DNA of 64,000 nucleotides from Noviherbaspirillum sedimenti (GCF_003590835.1 NZ_QYUQ01000002.1:4402001-4466000), one strand, 5' to 3'; counted from the stretch's first letter, positions 1-9,732 are shown. The notes: a model not told the origin generated them from the letters alone. Numbers and translations: made by a program.

Positions 1-1
1 G

Positions 2-220
2 TACCGCTTGGTGCGCCATCCGCTGTACGCGAGTTACTGGGTGATCTTCACTGGATACATCCTGGCAAACACGACATGGATGAACTTTGTTCTCTACGTC
101 ATGACGATGGGGTTCCTGTTTGTCCGCCTGGTACGGGAAGAGAAACACCTAGCCCTCGACCCGGCGTATGGCCAGTACATGCAACAAGTGCGTTACCGCG
201 TCATTCCATTCGTATTTTGA
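2..220 (+). CDS. Isoprenylcysteine methyltransferase-like membrane protein, C-terminal part only
   Basis: This is the 3' end of a gene whose start lies before the window; 72 codons are visible and the frame is open to the left edge. The visible part begins YRLVRHPLYASYW, has two hydrophobic stretches, and ends with an EEKHL...YGQYMQQVRYRVIP pattern. That RHPxY motif followed by a membrane hairpin and an E-E-x-L-x(6)-Y-x-x-Y segment is typical of the ICMT/PEMT membrane methyltransferase fold, which binds S-adenosylmethionine through the C-terminal region. The substrate cannot be told from sequence. The gene ends 56 bases before the likely start of the AAA+ ATPase, so the two could be co-transcribed. 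Confidence 0.6.
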   Translation, partial: YRLVRHPLYASYWVIFTGYILANTTWMNFVLYVMTMGFLFVRLVREEKHLALDPAYGQYMQQVRYRVIPFVF

Positions 221-276
221 TGATCATCGTACCGACCATCGAAACCCCTGCCAATGCGACTACGAGGGATTTGAAC

Positions 277-1599
277 ATGCTTACAAGTCAAACAGAAAGC
301 AAGGTAATAAGCCTTGATTCAGCCTCTACATTATTGCCCCGCGCGCCACGCACCCCGGAGGAAACCGGCCTGCCGTTTTTGTTCCTGGTCGAATTGGTCT
401 CTAAAGTGCTGTTCCTGCGCGGGCAGGTGGGACTCGTCGAGCTTTCCGCGCATCTCAAACTGACTGTCGGCGTGCTAGATCCGCTGATCGTCTTCATGCG
501 CGCCGAGAAGCTTTGCGAAGTCACCCGCCGTGGCGGCAGCGGTACCGACGCTGACCTTACTTACAACCTCACTGATCTTGGCCGTACCCGGGCAACGGAG
601 TTCATGAGCCGCAACGCCTATGCCGGCCCGGCGCCGGTAACCCTTGCCGCTTACTGCGCACAGGTCGAAGCACAAAGCGTGGCGCAGATGCACATCATGC
701 GCGAGGACATGGCGAACGAATTCGCCGACATCGTGGTCAGTCCGATCGTGCTTGAGCAACTAGGCACGGCCATGAATTCCGGACGAGCCATTTTCGTTCA
801 TGGCCCGGCGGGCAGCGGCAAGACTTACCTGGCCGAGCGCCTGGCGGGCCTGTTGCATGGCGATATATTGGTGCCGCATGCCATCGTGGTCGATGGCGAA
901 GTAGTGCAAGTCCATGATCCCGTCGTGCATCCACCGGTTGATGGCATGGCAGAACAGGCGGATGTGTTTGATAAGCGCATGCTGCTTGACGCCCGCTGGC
1001 TGCGGACCAGGCGTCCGGCTGTTCTGACAGGCGGCGAGCTCACGCTCGACATGCTTGACCTGCAGTTTGATCCAGGCACACGCTTTTATCAGGCGCCGCC
1101 ACATCTCAAGGCCAACGGTGGAATCTTCATCATCGACGACCTTGGACGACAACGCTGCTCCCCGGCCGAACTGATGAACCGCTGGATCGTCCCGATGGAC
1201 CGTCGCGTGGATTTCCTGTCGCTGCACACCGGTTACAAGTTCCTGGTGCCCTTCGATGTCATCGTGGTGTTTTCTTCCAACTTCCCGCCTGAACAGCTTG
1301 CCGATGGTTCCTTCCTGCGGCGGCTTGGCTACAAGATCCACGTCGGGCCGCTTACGGAAGCGCAATATGAACGCATATTCCGTCAGGTGTGCAAACAATT
1401 TGAAGTACCTTACTCTGACGATGCCTTCCACTACCTGGTGCACCAACACCATTATCAGGAAGAGCGTGCGCTGCTTGCCTGCTATCCGCGTGACATCCTT
1501 GCACAGGTTCGCGATCTTGCGCTGTACGAGGGCAGGGCGCCGAGTCTCGACCAAAGGGTGCTGGATTGGGCATGGAACAACTACTTCATCGGCGCCTGA
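277..1599 (+). CDS. MoxR-like AAA+ ATPase at the head of the Tad pilus locus
   Basis: A 440-residue soluble protein. Residues about 30-110 look like a winged-helix region. Residues about 150-360 form an AAA+ core with Walker A GPAGSGKT (176-183), Walker B FIIDD (284-288), a sensor-1 type SSN (333-335) and paired arginines (348-349). A helical C-terminal region follows. ATG 277 is chosen because GAGGG stands 9 bases upstream. An in-frame ATG at 220 overlaps the previous stop but has no ribosome-binding site. The closest general class is MoxR/RavA-type or DNA-binding AAA+ proteins, but the exact family is not recognised. Position directly before cpaB suggests a role in Tad pilus assembly or its control; that is inference. 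Confidence 0.75.
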   Translation: MLTSQTESKVISLDSASTLLPRAPRTPEETGLPFLFLVELVSKVLFLRGQVGLVELSAHLKLTVGVLDPLIVFMRAEKLCEVTRRGGSGTDADLTYNLTDLGRTRATEFMSRNAYAGPAPVTLAAYCAQVEAQSVAQMHIMREDMANEFADIVVSPIVLEQLGTAMNSGRAIFVHGPAGSGKTYLAERLAGLLHGDILVPHAIVVDGEVVQVHDPVVHPPVDGMAEQADVFDKRMLLDARWLRTRRPAVLTGGELTLDMLDLQFDPGTRFYQAPPHLKANGGIFIIDDLGRQRCSPAELMNRWIVPMDRRVDFLSLHTGYKFLVPFDVIVVFSSNFPPEQLADGSFLRRLGYKIHVGPLTEAQYERIFRQVCKQFEVPYSDDAFHYLVHQHHYQEERALLACYPRDILAQVRDLALYEGRAPSLDQRVLDWAWNNYFIGA

Positions 1600-1711
1600 C
1601 GCCGATGCCATAAAAGAAGGAAGCAGGAGCGGGAGCGGGAGCAACGGTGGCAGGTCGCCAATGACAGGGCCGGCGTAAAACGAACATGTCGGGCCAATTA
1701 GGGGAAATCAA

Positions 1712-2563
1712 ATGAGAAATACGCGTGCTTGGATAATGATGGTGGTGGCGATCGTCGTCGCATTCGGGGCAGTCATCGTGGCGGCCCGCTGGATCAATGC
1801 TCAAGCCTCCGGAACCACCAACAAGGTGGCGGTCGCCCTCGTAGATATCAGTCTCGGCGCCAGGCTGAGCCCGGAAATGGTCCGCATGGTCGACTGGCCC
1901 TCGAGCGCCATGCCGCCCGGCGCATTCACCGATGCCAAGCTGGTCGAAACGCGCGTTGCGCGCACCAGCATCCAGCTTGGCGAACCCATCATGGAAGGCA
2001 AGCTTGCGCCACCCGGAACCAAGGGCGGACTGTCCGCCGTGGTCGCGGATGGCAAGCGCGCCATGACCGTGCGCGTCAACGATGTGGTCGGCGTAGCCGG
2101 GTTCGCCTTGCCCGGCAATTTCGTCGACATCCTGGTCAATACCCAGGAAGAGGGAGCGAAAAACAATGCCAACAAGGACCTGAGCATTTCCAAGATCGTG
2201 CTCGAGCGCATTCTGGTGCTGGCCGTTGCCCAGGAATCGAGCCGCGACGAAACCAAGCCCAAGGTGGTCAATGCCGTAACCCTCGAACTCACGCCAGATC
2301 AGGCGGAAAAACTGGATCTGGCGCGTAGCGTCGGCACCCTCTCGCTGGTTTTGCGGAACCAGATCGACCCGAATCCGGTGAACACGGAAGGCGCGACCAA
2401 GACAACGCTGCTCGATGTAAAGGCAGTCCCCGTGGCAGTCCCCGCGCCGGCCGCCAAACCTGCCAAGGTGAAGCTGAAGCGCGCAGTCATCGTTCGCACG
2501 CCTGCCCCCGGATATCAAGTGGAGGTTATCAAAGGCCTGGACCGCAGCACCCAACAATTTTAA
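1712..2563 (+). CDS. cpaB: Flp pilus assembly protein CpaB/RcpC
   Basis: A 283-residue periplasmic protein anchored by one N-terminal membrane segment (residues about 7-26). An SAF-type domain follows, beginning VALVDISLGARLSPEMV, with a CpaB/RcpC domain to about residue 225. The C-terminal tail is rich in Ala, Pro and Lys. CpaB/RcpC proteins work with the outer-membrane secretin of Tad systems and are thought to help secretin assembly or gating. GGGGA lies 7 bases before the ATG. It stands 112 bases after the AAA+ gene and 25 bases before the secretin gene, so it is operonic with the secretin. The preceding gap contains a short GGGAGC tandem repeat (about 1626-1642) and nothing else recognisable. 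Confidence 0.92.
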   Translation: MRNTRAWIMMVVAIVVAFGAVIVAARWINAQASGTTNKVAVALVDISLGARLSPEMVRMVDWPSSAMPPGAFTDAKLVETRVARTSIQLGEPIMEGKLAPPGTKGGLSAVVADGKRAMTVRVNDVVGVAGFALPGNFVDILVNTQEEGAKNNANKDLSISKIVLERILVLAVAQESSRDETKPKVVNAVTLELTPDQAEKLDLARSVGTLSLVLRNQIDPNPVNTEGATKTTLLDVKAVPVAVPAPAAKPAKVKLKRAVIVRTPAPGYQVEVIKGLDRSTQQF

Positions 2564-2588
2564 ATAAGAATACCTAGGGAGGTAGCAA

Positions 2589-4211
2589 ATGAGTACATTC
2601 TGCATCGGGGAAAAACCGGCTGTCTCGCGCATGGCGATCGCTGTGGCGGGCATGATAGTGACGGCATCACTGGCGCATGGCCAGGTAGCGGGGGAAGCCG
2701 GCGTGCTTGCCACAAAAAATAATCAAGCCAATGCGGCATCGAAGCCAGTCAAAGGCGCCGCCGTCAAACCCGCCGCTGTCAAGCCTGCGGATCTCAAGAT
2801 CCAGTCGCCGATAACTCGATCCGGGTCATCCATGACTGGCAACGTGGAACTGGCGCCACAGATCAATCTTTCGGAAGGGAAGTCCACGCTGATGCGCCTG
2901 CCCCATCCCGCATCGCGTATGTCCGTAGGCGATGCGTCGATTGCCGATGTGATCCTGCTGAATCCAAGCGAGGTGTACATGCTCGGCAAATCGGTCGGCT
3001 CTACCAACCTGATCCTGTGGAACAAGAACAACGACGCGACCATCGTCGACATCTCCGTCGGCATCGATACCGTGGCGCTGCACGGGCGACTCGCCGAGCT
3101 TCTTGCCAGCGAGAAGGATATCAAGATCACGACTGCCGCGGATACCATTATCCTCTCCGGAACAGTTTCCGATGTGGTCAAGGCCGATCAGGTTCTGGCG
3201 CTAGCCAACGCCTATGTCCAGCGCAGCGCCCGCGGGGCGCAGGCCCGCGGCGCAGGGGCCGCTGCTCCGGCTGCTGGCGCTGCTCCGGGCGGTGCAGCGC
3301 CAGCAGCCGGCGGCGGCCAGGCTAATGTGCCCAAAGTCGTCAACATGCTGTCCATCGCCGCGCCGCAGCAGGTCATGCTGGAAGTGAAGGTGGCTGAAGT
3401 GTCCAAGACGCTGGTGGACCAGTTGGGCGCCAGCATCGGCGCCAGCAAAACGCGCGGAAGCTGGACTTATACCCTGCTTTCGAACCTGCTCAGCGGCAAT
3501 CCCAGCCTTGTCGATGGCTTCAAGACGAACGGGAATTTCGCGACCCTGGATGCGCAAAAGCGCGACGGCCTGGTGAAGGTATTGGCTGAACCGACAATCA
3601 TGGCGATCAGCGGGCAGGAAGCAAGCTTCCTGGCTGGCGGAAAAATCTTCATCCCGATTAGTCAAACCAATAATGGCGGCACGCCGACCATTACGCTGGA
3701 AGAAAAGGAATTCGGCGTTGCGGTGAAGTTCACCCCTACCGTTCTCGAAGGCGGCCGCATCAATCTCAAGGTGGCGCCCGAGGTTTCTGACCTGAACAAG
3801 GAAGGCGTGGGCATCACGGCAACGGGTGTCAGCACTACGGCGATCCTTCCTTCTTTCACCACACGCCGCGCGACCACCACAGTCCAGCTTTACGACGGCC
3901 AGAGCTTTGCCATCGGCGGCCTGATCAAGAACAACGTCACGGCCAACATCAAGGCGTTCCCGCTGTTGGGTGAAGTGCCAGTCCTTGGCGCGCTCTTTCG
4001 CAGCAGCGATTTCCAGACCGACAGATCGGAATTGGTGTTCATCATTACCCCGCATCTGGTCAAGCCGCTGCCGCCTGACTACAAGCTGCCGACCGACGCT
4101 TACATTCAGCCTAGCCGCGCCGAGTTTTTCCTGGGCGGCAAAATGGAAGGTTCGGCCCCGCCGGAAGAAATGATGCCAGCACAGCCTGCGACCGGCTTTG
4201 AACTCAAATAG
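2589..4211 (+). CDS. cpaC: Tad pilus secretin CpaC/RcpA
   Basis: A 540-residue outer-membrane secretin through which the Flp pilus passes. In order: signal peptide (residues 1-32), an Ala/Lys-rich stretch, a pilus-assembly N-terminal domain containing VGDASIADV and LNPSEVYMLGKSVGSTNL, a BON-like segment (about 165-210), an Ala/Gly-rich low-complexity linker (about 214-242), and the secretin homology domain ending in VPVLGALFRS and LVFIITPHLVKP, the classic C-terminal secretin motifs. GGGAGG stands 6 bases before the ATG. The lipoprotein gene follows after 10 bases. It probably pairs with that lipoprotein as pilotin and with CpaB. Confidence 0.95.
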   Translation: MSTFCIGEKPAVSRMAIAVAGMIVTASLAHGQVAGEAGVLATKNNQANAASKPVKGAAVKPAAVKPADLKIQSPITRSGSSMTGNVELAPQINLSEGKSTLMRLPHPASRMSVGDASIADVILLNPSEVYMLGKSVGSTNLILWNKNNDATIVDISVGIDTVALHGRLAELLASEKDIKITTAADTIILSGTVSDVVKADQVLALANAYVQRSARGAQARGAGAAAPAAGAAPGGAAPAAGGGQANVPKVVNMLSIAAPQQVMLEVKVAEVSKTLVDQLGASIGASKTRGSWTYTLLSNLLSGNPSLVDGFKTNGNFATLDAQKRDGLVKVLAEPTIMAISGQEASFLAGGKIFIPISQTNNGGTPTITLEEKEFGVAVKFTPTVLEGGRINLKVAPEVSDLNKEGVGITATGVSTTAILPSFTTRRATTTVQLYDGQSFAIGGLIKNNVTANIKAFPLLGEVPVLGALFRSSDFQTDRSELVFIITPHLVKPLPPDYKLPTDAYIQPSRAEFFLGGKMEGSAPPEEMMPAQPATGFELK

Positions 4212-4221
4212 GAGAGCAATC

Positions 4222-4509
4222 ATGCATCGTACTCACTTTCGTACCGCAGGCGTGCCATGCGTGGCGTTATTGCTGCTGGCAGTTGCCGGCTGCGCATCGC
4301 AGACGCCGAATCTGGACCGGCATTTTGGCGAGGCCGTCAATCTGGTGAAAGCGCAGCAAACGATTAACCCCGACGCCTGGCGCAATGCCGATCCCGTCAC
4401 AGGAATCGATGGCAAGGCGGGAAAGAGCGCTTATGACCAGTACCAGAAGTCATACAGGATGCCTGAGCCGCAGCCGAGTGCATTCACCATTGGGATTGGT
4501 GGCCGCTAA
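4222..4509 (+). CDS. Small Tad-locus lipoprotein
   Basis: A 95-residue lipoprotein with signal peptide and lipobox VAGC (Cys 24), giving a mature chain of about 72 residues containing TINPDAW and DPVTGIDGKA. An upstream ATG-like start at 4198 lies inside the secretin gene; ATG 4222 is preferred because GGAGAG stands 5 bases before it. Small lipoproteins occur beside Tad secretins and may act as pilotins or in the place of CpaD/TadD-type accessory factors. The family is not named with certainty; the lipoprotein nature and the operon context are clear. Confidence 0.75.
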   Translation: MHRTHFRTAGVPCVALLLLAVAGCASQTPNLDRHFGEAVNLVKAQQTINPDAWRNADPVTGIDGKAGKSAYDQYQKSYRMPEPQPSAFTIGIGGR

Positions 4510-4541
4510 GTTAAGTGTGCCACGGACAAAAGGAGGTTGCG

Positions 4542-6092
4542 ATGAGATCACCGTTTCGCTCACGACGTAGACAAAAAGGCGCGGTTGCCATCGTCTTCGG
4601 CTTAAGCGTTGTCACCTTGTTTGCGATGGGTGGCGTTGTGCTGGACCTCGGCCATCTGTATGTCGCCAAAGCGGAGCTGCAGAACGCGGCCGATGCCGCA
4701 GCGTTGGCGGGGGCGAAGGATCTCAACGAAACCCCCGCCGGCATCGACAGTGCTGTCCTTCAAGCGCAGGGCATAGCACAGAAAAACAAATACAACTTTT
4801 CCACAGACGTTACCCTCGCGCTAACGAATATTGAATTTGGCCCAAGCCCGGACGGTCCATGGTCCAGCGTTGGCGCCGCGAAAGCTAACCCGCAAGGCAA
4901 GACTTTTATCAAAGTGGATACCGGGGCGAAATATCTCAATACTTACCTGATGCGCGTCGCCGGCGCTGCCTTCAACACGGTAAATACATCCGGGTTCGCC
5001 GTCGCTGGCCGGTACGTCACTGACATCACGCCGATCGGGGTGTGCGCCGTTGATCCCGCGAATAAAACGGCAAAATACACCTACCCTACGACAGGTCAAA
5101 CCGAACTGGTCGAATTCGGCTTCCGGCGCGGCGTGACTTACGATATTTTCGGCCTGAATCCGCTGGGCGGCGGCCCTTCTGATCCGTATCTGATTAACCC
5201 GGTTGACGCGCCGCCAGTTGGATGCAATCCCGCTCATTCCAGCGCCAACTTTACCGCGCCTTTCCTGTGCGGCGGGAACAGCGCCGTCATTTCGAGCGGC
5301 GTAGGTCAGGTGTATACCAACACCGGCTTGACGGCCTCTTTGGCAGAATCGCTCAATTCGCGTTTCGGTGACTATAAACCGTCTGGCAAGTGCATCCCAG
5401 CATCCGCTCCTCCGGATACGAACATCAGGGAATACCCTTGCAAGGGTCCTAGCAGCGATCCGCGATGCGTCAACACGACCCCCTCCTCTACCTGGATGGA
5501 GCCGGGTGGCAGCACTCTACCCAGCTGGCAGTCCGTGGAGGTAAACGCTGCAAAAAAGCCGAAATACCAGTTGCCCGCAGCCGGCCCGACGCCCGTTCCC
5601 AGTGCCGATCCTGCATTATTTGCTCAGTTCGCAAAATATGGAGTCCTGTGGTCCTATGGCCCGGCGTACCAGGCTGACGCCAGCACGCCACCGAAGGCCG
5701 GCGCTGCGTTCACGCCGCTAGAGGCTAATCTGAATCCGATGTACAACGCGACCGCCATTAACTACTTTGATACGGCCAACTATCCGGCGGCGGCGGGTGC
5801 TGGCTTTCCCGCTGGCACTCCCGCTGCGCCTTACAACCAAACAAGCGGACTTTACTTCCAGTCAGGTGGGGCAGCAGGCATACGCAATCGCCGCATCCTC
5901 AATATCGTCCTGGTGGATTGCCGCGTGCCTGCGGTCGGGTCGGCCTCTTGCGGTCGAATGGACGCGGTCGGCATCGGCAGATTCTTCATGCAGACGAAAG
6001 CCGACTTCACCTCGAGCCCTAAACGCCTGGACCTCGAGTTTGCCGGACTGATCAAGCCGGCTCCGAAGTCCGAGATCAAGATTTATCGGTGA
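4542..6092 (+). CDS. tadG: TadG-like pilus-associated protein
   Basis: A 516-residue protein beginning with a basic head and GAVAIVFGLSVVTLFAMGG, the hydrophobic N-terminal segment of the TadE/TadG-like family, followed by the typical LDLGHLYVAKAELQNAADAA stretch with its ALAGA. The rest is a large extracytoplasmic domain with several Cys residues and a Pro-rich middle. ATG 4542 is chosen because a perfect AGGAGG lies at 4531-4536. TadG-type proteins are minor components processed or inserted like pseudopilins and are needed for pilus function in studied Tad systems. The next gene begins at or just after its stop. Confidence 0.88.
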   Translation: MRSPFRSRRRQKGAVAIVFGLSVVTLFAMGGVVLDLGHLYVAKAELQNAADAAALAGAKDLNETPAGIDSAVLQAQGIAQKNKYNFSTDVTLALTNIEFGPSPDGPWSSVGAAKANPQGKTFIKVDTGAKYLNTYLMRVAGAAFNTVNTSGFAVAGRYVTDITPIGVCAVDPANKTAKYTYPTTGQTELVEFGFRRGVTYDIFGLNPLGGGPSDPYLINPVDAPPVGCNPAHSSANFTAPFLCGGNSAVISSGVGQVYTNTGLTASLAESLNSRFGDYKPSGKCIPASAPPDTNIREYPCKGPSSDPRCVNTTPSSTWMEPGGSTLPSWQSVEVNAAKKPKYQLPAAGPTPVPSADPALFAQFAKYGVLWSYGPAYQADASTPPKAGAAFTPLEANLNPMYNATAINYFDTANYPAAAGAGFPAGTPAAPYNQTSGLYFQSGGAAGIRNRRILNIVLVDCRVPAVGSASCGRMDAVGIGRFFMQTKADFTSSPKRLDLEFAGLIKPAPKSEIKIYR

Positions 6093-6097
6093 CCGAC

Positions 6098-6592
6098 ATG
6101 ATCCTGCAACCATCCATCCCTTGCAAAAGACGTCCGGCACGCCAGCATGGCGCCGCCGTTATCGAATTCGCGTTGATCCTCGCCCTGCTGATCAGCCTGC
6201 TGGCTGGCATTTTCGAATTTGGCCGCGCCTTCTGGTATTACGATGCGCTCACCAAGGCCACGCGGGATGGGGCACGCGCAATGTCGGTCAGCGCCACGGC
6301 AGACATCGCCTCGGTCGGTGTTGGCCTTGCAAAAAAGGAAGTGGCGGACGCTGTGACAGCTGCGGGCGTACCGGATTTCACGGAAGGCAATGTCGCAGTG
6401 ACCTGCCTAAATGATGCTTTCGATGACGCCGCTTGTACCGATGGCGCAACCCCGGGTGGCGTGCGGGTCCAGATCGTTGGCTACACGATGAGCATCGGTC
6501 AGTTCATTCCATTCCTGATCGGCGCAAGTTCTTCGTATTCGGCGACGCTTTCGCCGCACACCACGATGCGCTACATGCTGCCAGTTTTGTAA
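6098..6592 (+). CDS. tadE: TadE-like pseudopilin
   Basis: A 164-residue protein with a short basic leader, then GAAVIEFALILALLISLLAGIFEFGRAF, in which the Glu of the IEF segment is the hallmark of the TadE pseudopilin family. TadE and TadF are cleaved by the Tad prepilin peptidase at the Gly before this segment in characterised systems. An in-frame GTG at 6089 overlaps the tadG stop and is an alternative start; ATG 6098 is preferred. Neither has a clear ribosome-binding site, so translation may be coupled to tadG. A second TadE-like gene follows after 9 bases. Confidence 0.88.
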   Translation: MILQPSIPCKRRPARQHGAAVIEFALILALLISLLAGIFEFGRAFWYYDALTKATRDGARAMSVSATADIASVGVGLAKKEVADAVTAAGVPDFTEGNVAVTCLNDAFDDAACTDGATPGGVRVQIVGYTMSIGQFIPFLIGASSSYSATLSPHTTMRYMLPVL

Positions 6593-6601
6593 GAGAAAAA
6601 A

Positions 6602-7111
6602 ATGCGAACCTTCCATCTGCCACCCGATAGTCAACGCGGCGCTGCTGCCGTCGAATTTGCGATTGTCTGCCTGCTGTTTTTCACCATCCTGTTCGCGATT
6701 CTTGAATTCGGTCGGATGCTCTACGTCTATAACACGATGCAGGAAGTGACCCGGCGCGCCGCGCGGGCAGCGGTCGTGCGCTGGATCGACCAGACGGCCT
6801 CCATCAAATCGATCGCCTTGTTCGGCGGCACATCGATTCCTGCTGGCGCCGAAGTGACAGCAGACAAAATCAATATTGCCTACTTGAATAAGGCTGGCGC
6901 TGTGGCCGCCCCGTTACCAGTCGACCCGGGCGACAACCTGTCAGCCTGCGGAGATGCTTTACGAACAGCCGAGTGCATCTACACCGTGCGCGTTTCCATC
7001 GACGGCGTGGCTTACAGTCCGATGGTCAGTCTGTTCAGTTTTCTGAACATCGCGCTGCCGACATCGGTTGTCACCATGCATGCAGAGAGCCTTGGATTTG
7101 AATCTAACTAA
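6602..7111 (+). CDS. tadF: TadE/TadF-like pseudopilin
   Basis: A 169-residue paralogue of the preceding gene. After a short polar leader it has GAAAVEFAIVCLLFFTILFAILEFGRM, again with Gly-Ala-Ala then the conserved Glu, and the following YNTMQEVTRRAARAAVV amphipathic stretch. Two Cys residues (in SACGDALRTAEC) may form a disulfide in the exported domain. It lies 9 bases after tadE and 32 bases before cpaE. The name tadF is assigned by position, because TadE and TadF cannot be separated reliably from sequence alone. Confidence 0.85.
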   Translation: MRTFHLPPDSQRGAAAVEFAIVCLLFFTILFAILEFGRMLYVYNTMQEVTRRAARAAVVRWIDQTASIKSIALFGGTSIPAGAEVTADKINIAYLNKAGAVAAPLPVDPGDNLSACGDALRTAECIYTVRVSIDGVAYSPMVSLFSFLNIALPTSVVTMHAESLGFESN

Positions 7112-7143
7112 GCTACATCACATCACGCAGCCGGGGACTTAAA

Positions 7144-8319
7144 TTGAAAATCGCCGCCATATCAATGAATGACAAACACCTTGCGGAGATAGCCAGGCTG
7201 CTCCGCGAGCGCAACCCGTCCGATCAGGTGGACATCGTTTCCGGCACGCTGGAAAAGCTGGCCGGGAACGTCGATCTCGCGCCGCCGGATGTGCTGGTGC
7301 TCGACCAGCCGTCGGTAGAGGACGGCGACCTGGAGCGGCTGGAACGATTGATTCATTCGTATCCGCGCATGGCTCCCATTCTTCTTTGCCAGCAGCACTC
7401 GCCCGAGTTTCTTCTCCGGGCCATGCGCGCCGGCGTGCGCGAGGTGTTGCCCTCTCCGGTGAGCTCCAGTAACCTGTTTCCCGCCATTGCCCGCATCGAG
7501 GAAAAGCTCGACAGCCGTTCGCAGGCCAACGGCAAGGTTCTAGCATTCATTTCCTGCAAGGGCGGCAGCGGCGCGACCTTCCTCGCCACCAACCTGGGGT
7601 ATGCGCTGGCGACGCTGGAAAAAAAGCGCGTTGCCCTGATCGACCTGAATTTGCGGTTCGGCGACGCATCGCTGTTCGTGTCCGATCAAAAACCGGTGGC
7701 GACCCTGTCCGACGTGGCCCAGCAAATCCATCGGCTGGATCCTTCATTCCTTGCATCGAGCATGCTCAACGTAACGCCGAACTATGGCGTGCTGGCCGCC
7801 CCGGAAGACCCGGCGCATGCGAACGACGTCAAGCCGGAGCATGTCGATGCGATCCTCAAGCTGGCCCGGCGCCAATACGACTTCATCCTGCTTGATATCG
7901 GTCGCAGCCTGGACGCGGTCAGCGTTCGCGCGCTGGACCAGGCCGACATGATTTTTCCGATCCTGCAGACCACGCTGCCGTATATCCGCGATGGCAAGCG
8001 GCTTTTGGAGGTGTTCCGTTCCCTGGATTATCGCAAGGACAAGATTCATCTGATCGTGAACCGCTATGAAAAGAGCGGCGAAATCCGGCTGCGGGATCTG
8101 CAAACTGCTTACGGCGCCAGCATCTTCAGGACCCTGCCCAACCACTATGAAGCAGCGGCGGCTTCGGTCAACCAGGGAGTGCCGATATTGAAGCTTGCCA
8201 GGAGCAGCCCGATTTCAAAGTCCCTTCAGGAGTTTTCCCGGTCGCTGGCGGGAGACGCCACCGAGGCATCACAGGGTTGGTCACCGGGTTGGTTTTCGCG
8301 GGTTTTTCAACACGCTTGA
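7144..8319 (+). CDS. cpaE: Pilus assembly ATPase CpaE/TadZ
   Basis: A 391-residue protein with an atypical receiver domain (residues 1-120) followed by a ParA/MinD-type ATPase domain with a deviant Walker A, KGGSGAT (139-145). TadZ/CpaE proteins localise the Tad machine at a cell pole. TTG 7144 is chosen: GGGGA lies about 6 bases upstream, and the first strand of the receiver fold (KIAAISMND) needs these residues. The next ATG, at 7165, would remove them. The receiver lacks an obvious full acidic pocket, so it is likely not a phosphorylated switch. Confidence 0.92.
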   Translation: MKIAAISMNDKHLAEIARLLRERNPSDQVDIVSGTLEKLAGNVDLAPPDVLVLDQPSVEDGDLERLERLIHSYPRMAPILLCQQHSPEFLLRAMRAGVREVLPSPVSSSNLFPAIARIEEKLDSRSQANGKVLAFISCKGGSGATFLATNLGYALATLEKKRVALIDLNLRFGDASLFVSDQKPVATLSDVAQQIHRLDPSFLASSMLNVTPNYGVLAAPEDPAHANDVKPEHVDAILKLARRQYDFILLDIGRSLDAVSVRALDQADMIFPILQTTLPYIRDGKRLLEVFRSLDYRKDKIHLIVNRYEKSGEIRLRDLQTAYGASIFRTLPNHYEAAAASVNQGVPILKLARSSPISKSLQEFSRSLAGDATEASQGWSPGWFSRVFQHA

Positions 8320-8361
8320 TGCGCCGCATTCAAGAATATGTTAGCCAAAGGAGATGTCGCC

Positions 8362-9732
8362 ATGAAAGCAGAGAGCCTATCAATCAGAGACCGTCTGGGG
8401 AACGGCAATGCCAACGGCCATGCACAATTCGCAGGCCACCGCCCGGGCGGCATTGACAACCGCGCTTACCAGGCACTGAAGCACCGTATCCATCAAACCC
8501 TGCTTGATCGGGTTGACCTGGAAAGCATGCAGCGTCTTTCCCAAGAGCAGATTCGGGACGAACTCAGGATGCTGGTTGAACGCCTGCTCGAAGAGGAAAT
8601 CGTCGTCATCAACGACATCGAGCGAAAAAACCTGACCCGCGACATCCAGAACGAGATGCTAGGTTTCGGCCCGCTGGAAACGCTGCTGGCCGATCCGTCC
8701 GTGTCCGACATACTGGTCAATACTTGCAAGCAGGTCTATGTGGAGCGGCGCGGCAAACTGGAACTGACCGACGTCACCTTCACCGATGATGCGCACCTGA
8801 TGAAGATCATCGACAAGATCGTCTCGCGGGTCGGTCGCCGCATCGATGAGTCTAGCCCGATGGTGGACGCGCGCCTGCCCGACGGTTCACGCGTCAATGC
8901 CATCATTCCGCCGCTGGCCATTGATGGTCCCATCATGTCGATCCGCCGTTTTTCCGCCGAGCCGCTGCGCCTGGCCGACCTGGTCGAATACAAGAGCCTG
9001 ACCGCCGACATGGCGGAAATCCTGCAAGGACTGGGCAAGGCCAAGCTCAACATCCTGATCTCCGGCGGCACCGGCAGCGGCAAGACCACCATGCTCAATG
9101 TCATCTCCGGTTTCATCGGCGCTTCCGAGCGCATAGTGACGGTCGAGGATGCGGCCGAGCTGCAGTTGCAGCAGCCGCATATCGTGCGCCTGGAGACGCG
9201 TCCGCCGAACATCGAAGGCAAGGGCGAGGTCACGCAGCGTGCGCTGGTGCGCAACGCGTTGCGCATGCGGCCGGACCGCATCATCCTCGGCGAGGTGCGC
9301 GGCGGCGAGGCGCTGGACATGCTGCAGGCCATGAATACCGGCCACGAAGGCTCGATGGCAACCATACACGCCAATACCCCGCGCGACGCGCTCACGCGGC
9401 TGGAGAACATGATCAGCATGGCGGCGGCGAGCCTGCCCACCAAGGCCATGCGGCAGCAGATCAGTTCGGCCATCAGTGTCGTGGTGCAGGTGGCGCGGCT
9501 GACCGATGGCAAGCGCAAGGTGATTTCGATTCAGGAGATTACCGGCATGGAGGGCGAGGTGATCACGATGCAGGAAATCTTCAGCTTCAGGCAGACCGGG
9601 CTGGGCGAGAACGGCGCCGTGGTGGGACATTTCTGTTCAAGCGGGGTACGCCCGCGATTCCTCGAGAGGCTGCGCACCTTCGGCATCGCCGTATCCGAAA
9701 CCCTGTTCGACCCGACCAAGCAATATCACTAG
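8362..9732 (+). CDS. cpaF: Tad pilus secretion ATPase CpaF/TadA
   Basis: A 456-residue hexameric ATPase that powers pilus extension. It has an N-terminal domain (1-190), Walker A GGTGSGKT (about 235-242), a Walker B region around [16 protein letters not shown], and a His-box segment [18 protein letters not shown] 8362 is preferred over an in-frame ATG at 8338, because AAAGGAG stands 8 bases before it. It works with the inner-membrane pair TadB/TadC, encoded immediately downstream after a 6-base gap. Size and motifs are normal for the family. Confidence 0.95.
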   Translation: MKAESLSIRDRLGNGNANGHAQFAGHRPGGIDNRAYQALKHRIHQTLLDRVDLESMQRLSQEQIRDELRMLVERLLEEEIVVINDIERKNLTRDIQNEMLGFGPLETLLADPSVSDILVNTCKQVYVERRGKLELTDVTFTDDAHLMKIIDKIVSRVGRRIDESSPMVDARLPDGSRVNAIIPPLAIDGPIMSIRRFSAEPLRLADLVEYKSLTADMAEILQGLGKAKLNILISGGTGSGKTTMLNVISGFIGASERIVTVEDAAELQLQQPHIVRLETRPPNIEGKGEVTQRALVRNALRMRPDRIILGEVRGGEALDMLQAMNTGHEGSMATIHANTPRDALTRLENMISMAAASLPTKAMRQQISSAISVVVQVARLTDGKRKVISIQEITGMEGEVITMQEIFSFRQTGLGENGAVVGHFCSSGVRPRFLERLRTFGIAVSETLFDPTKQYH

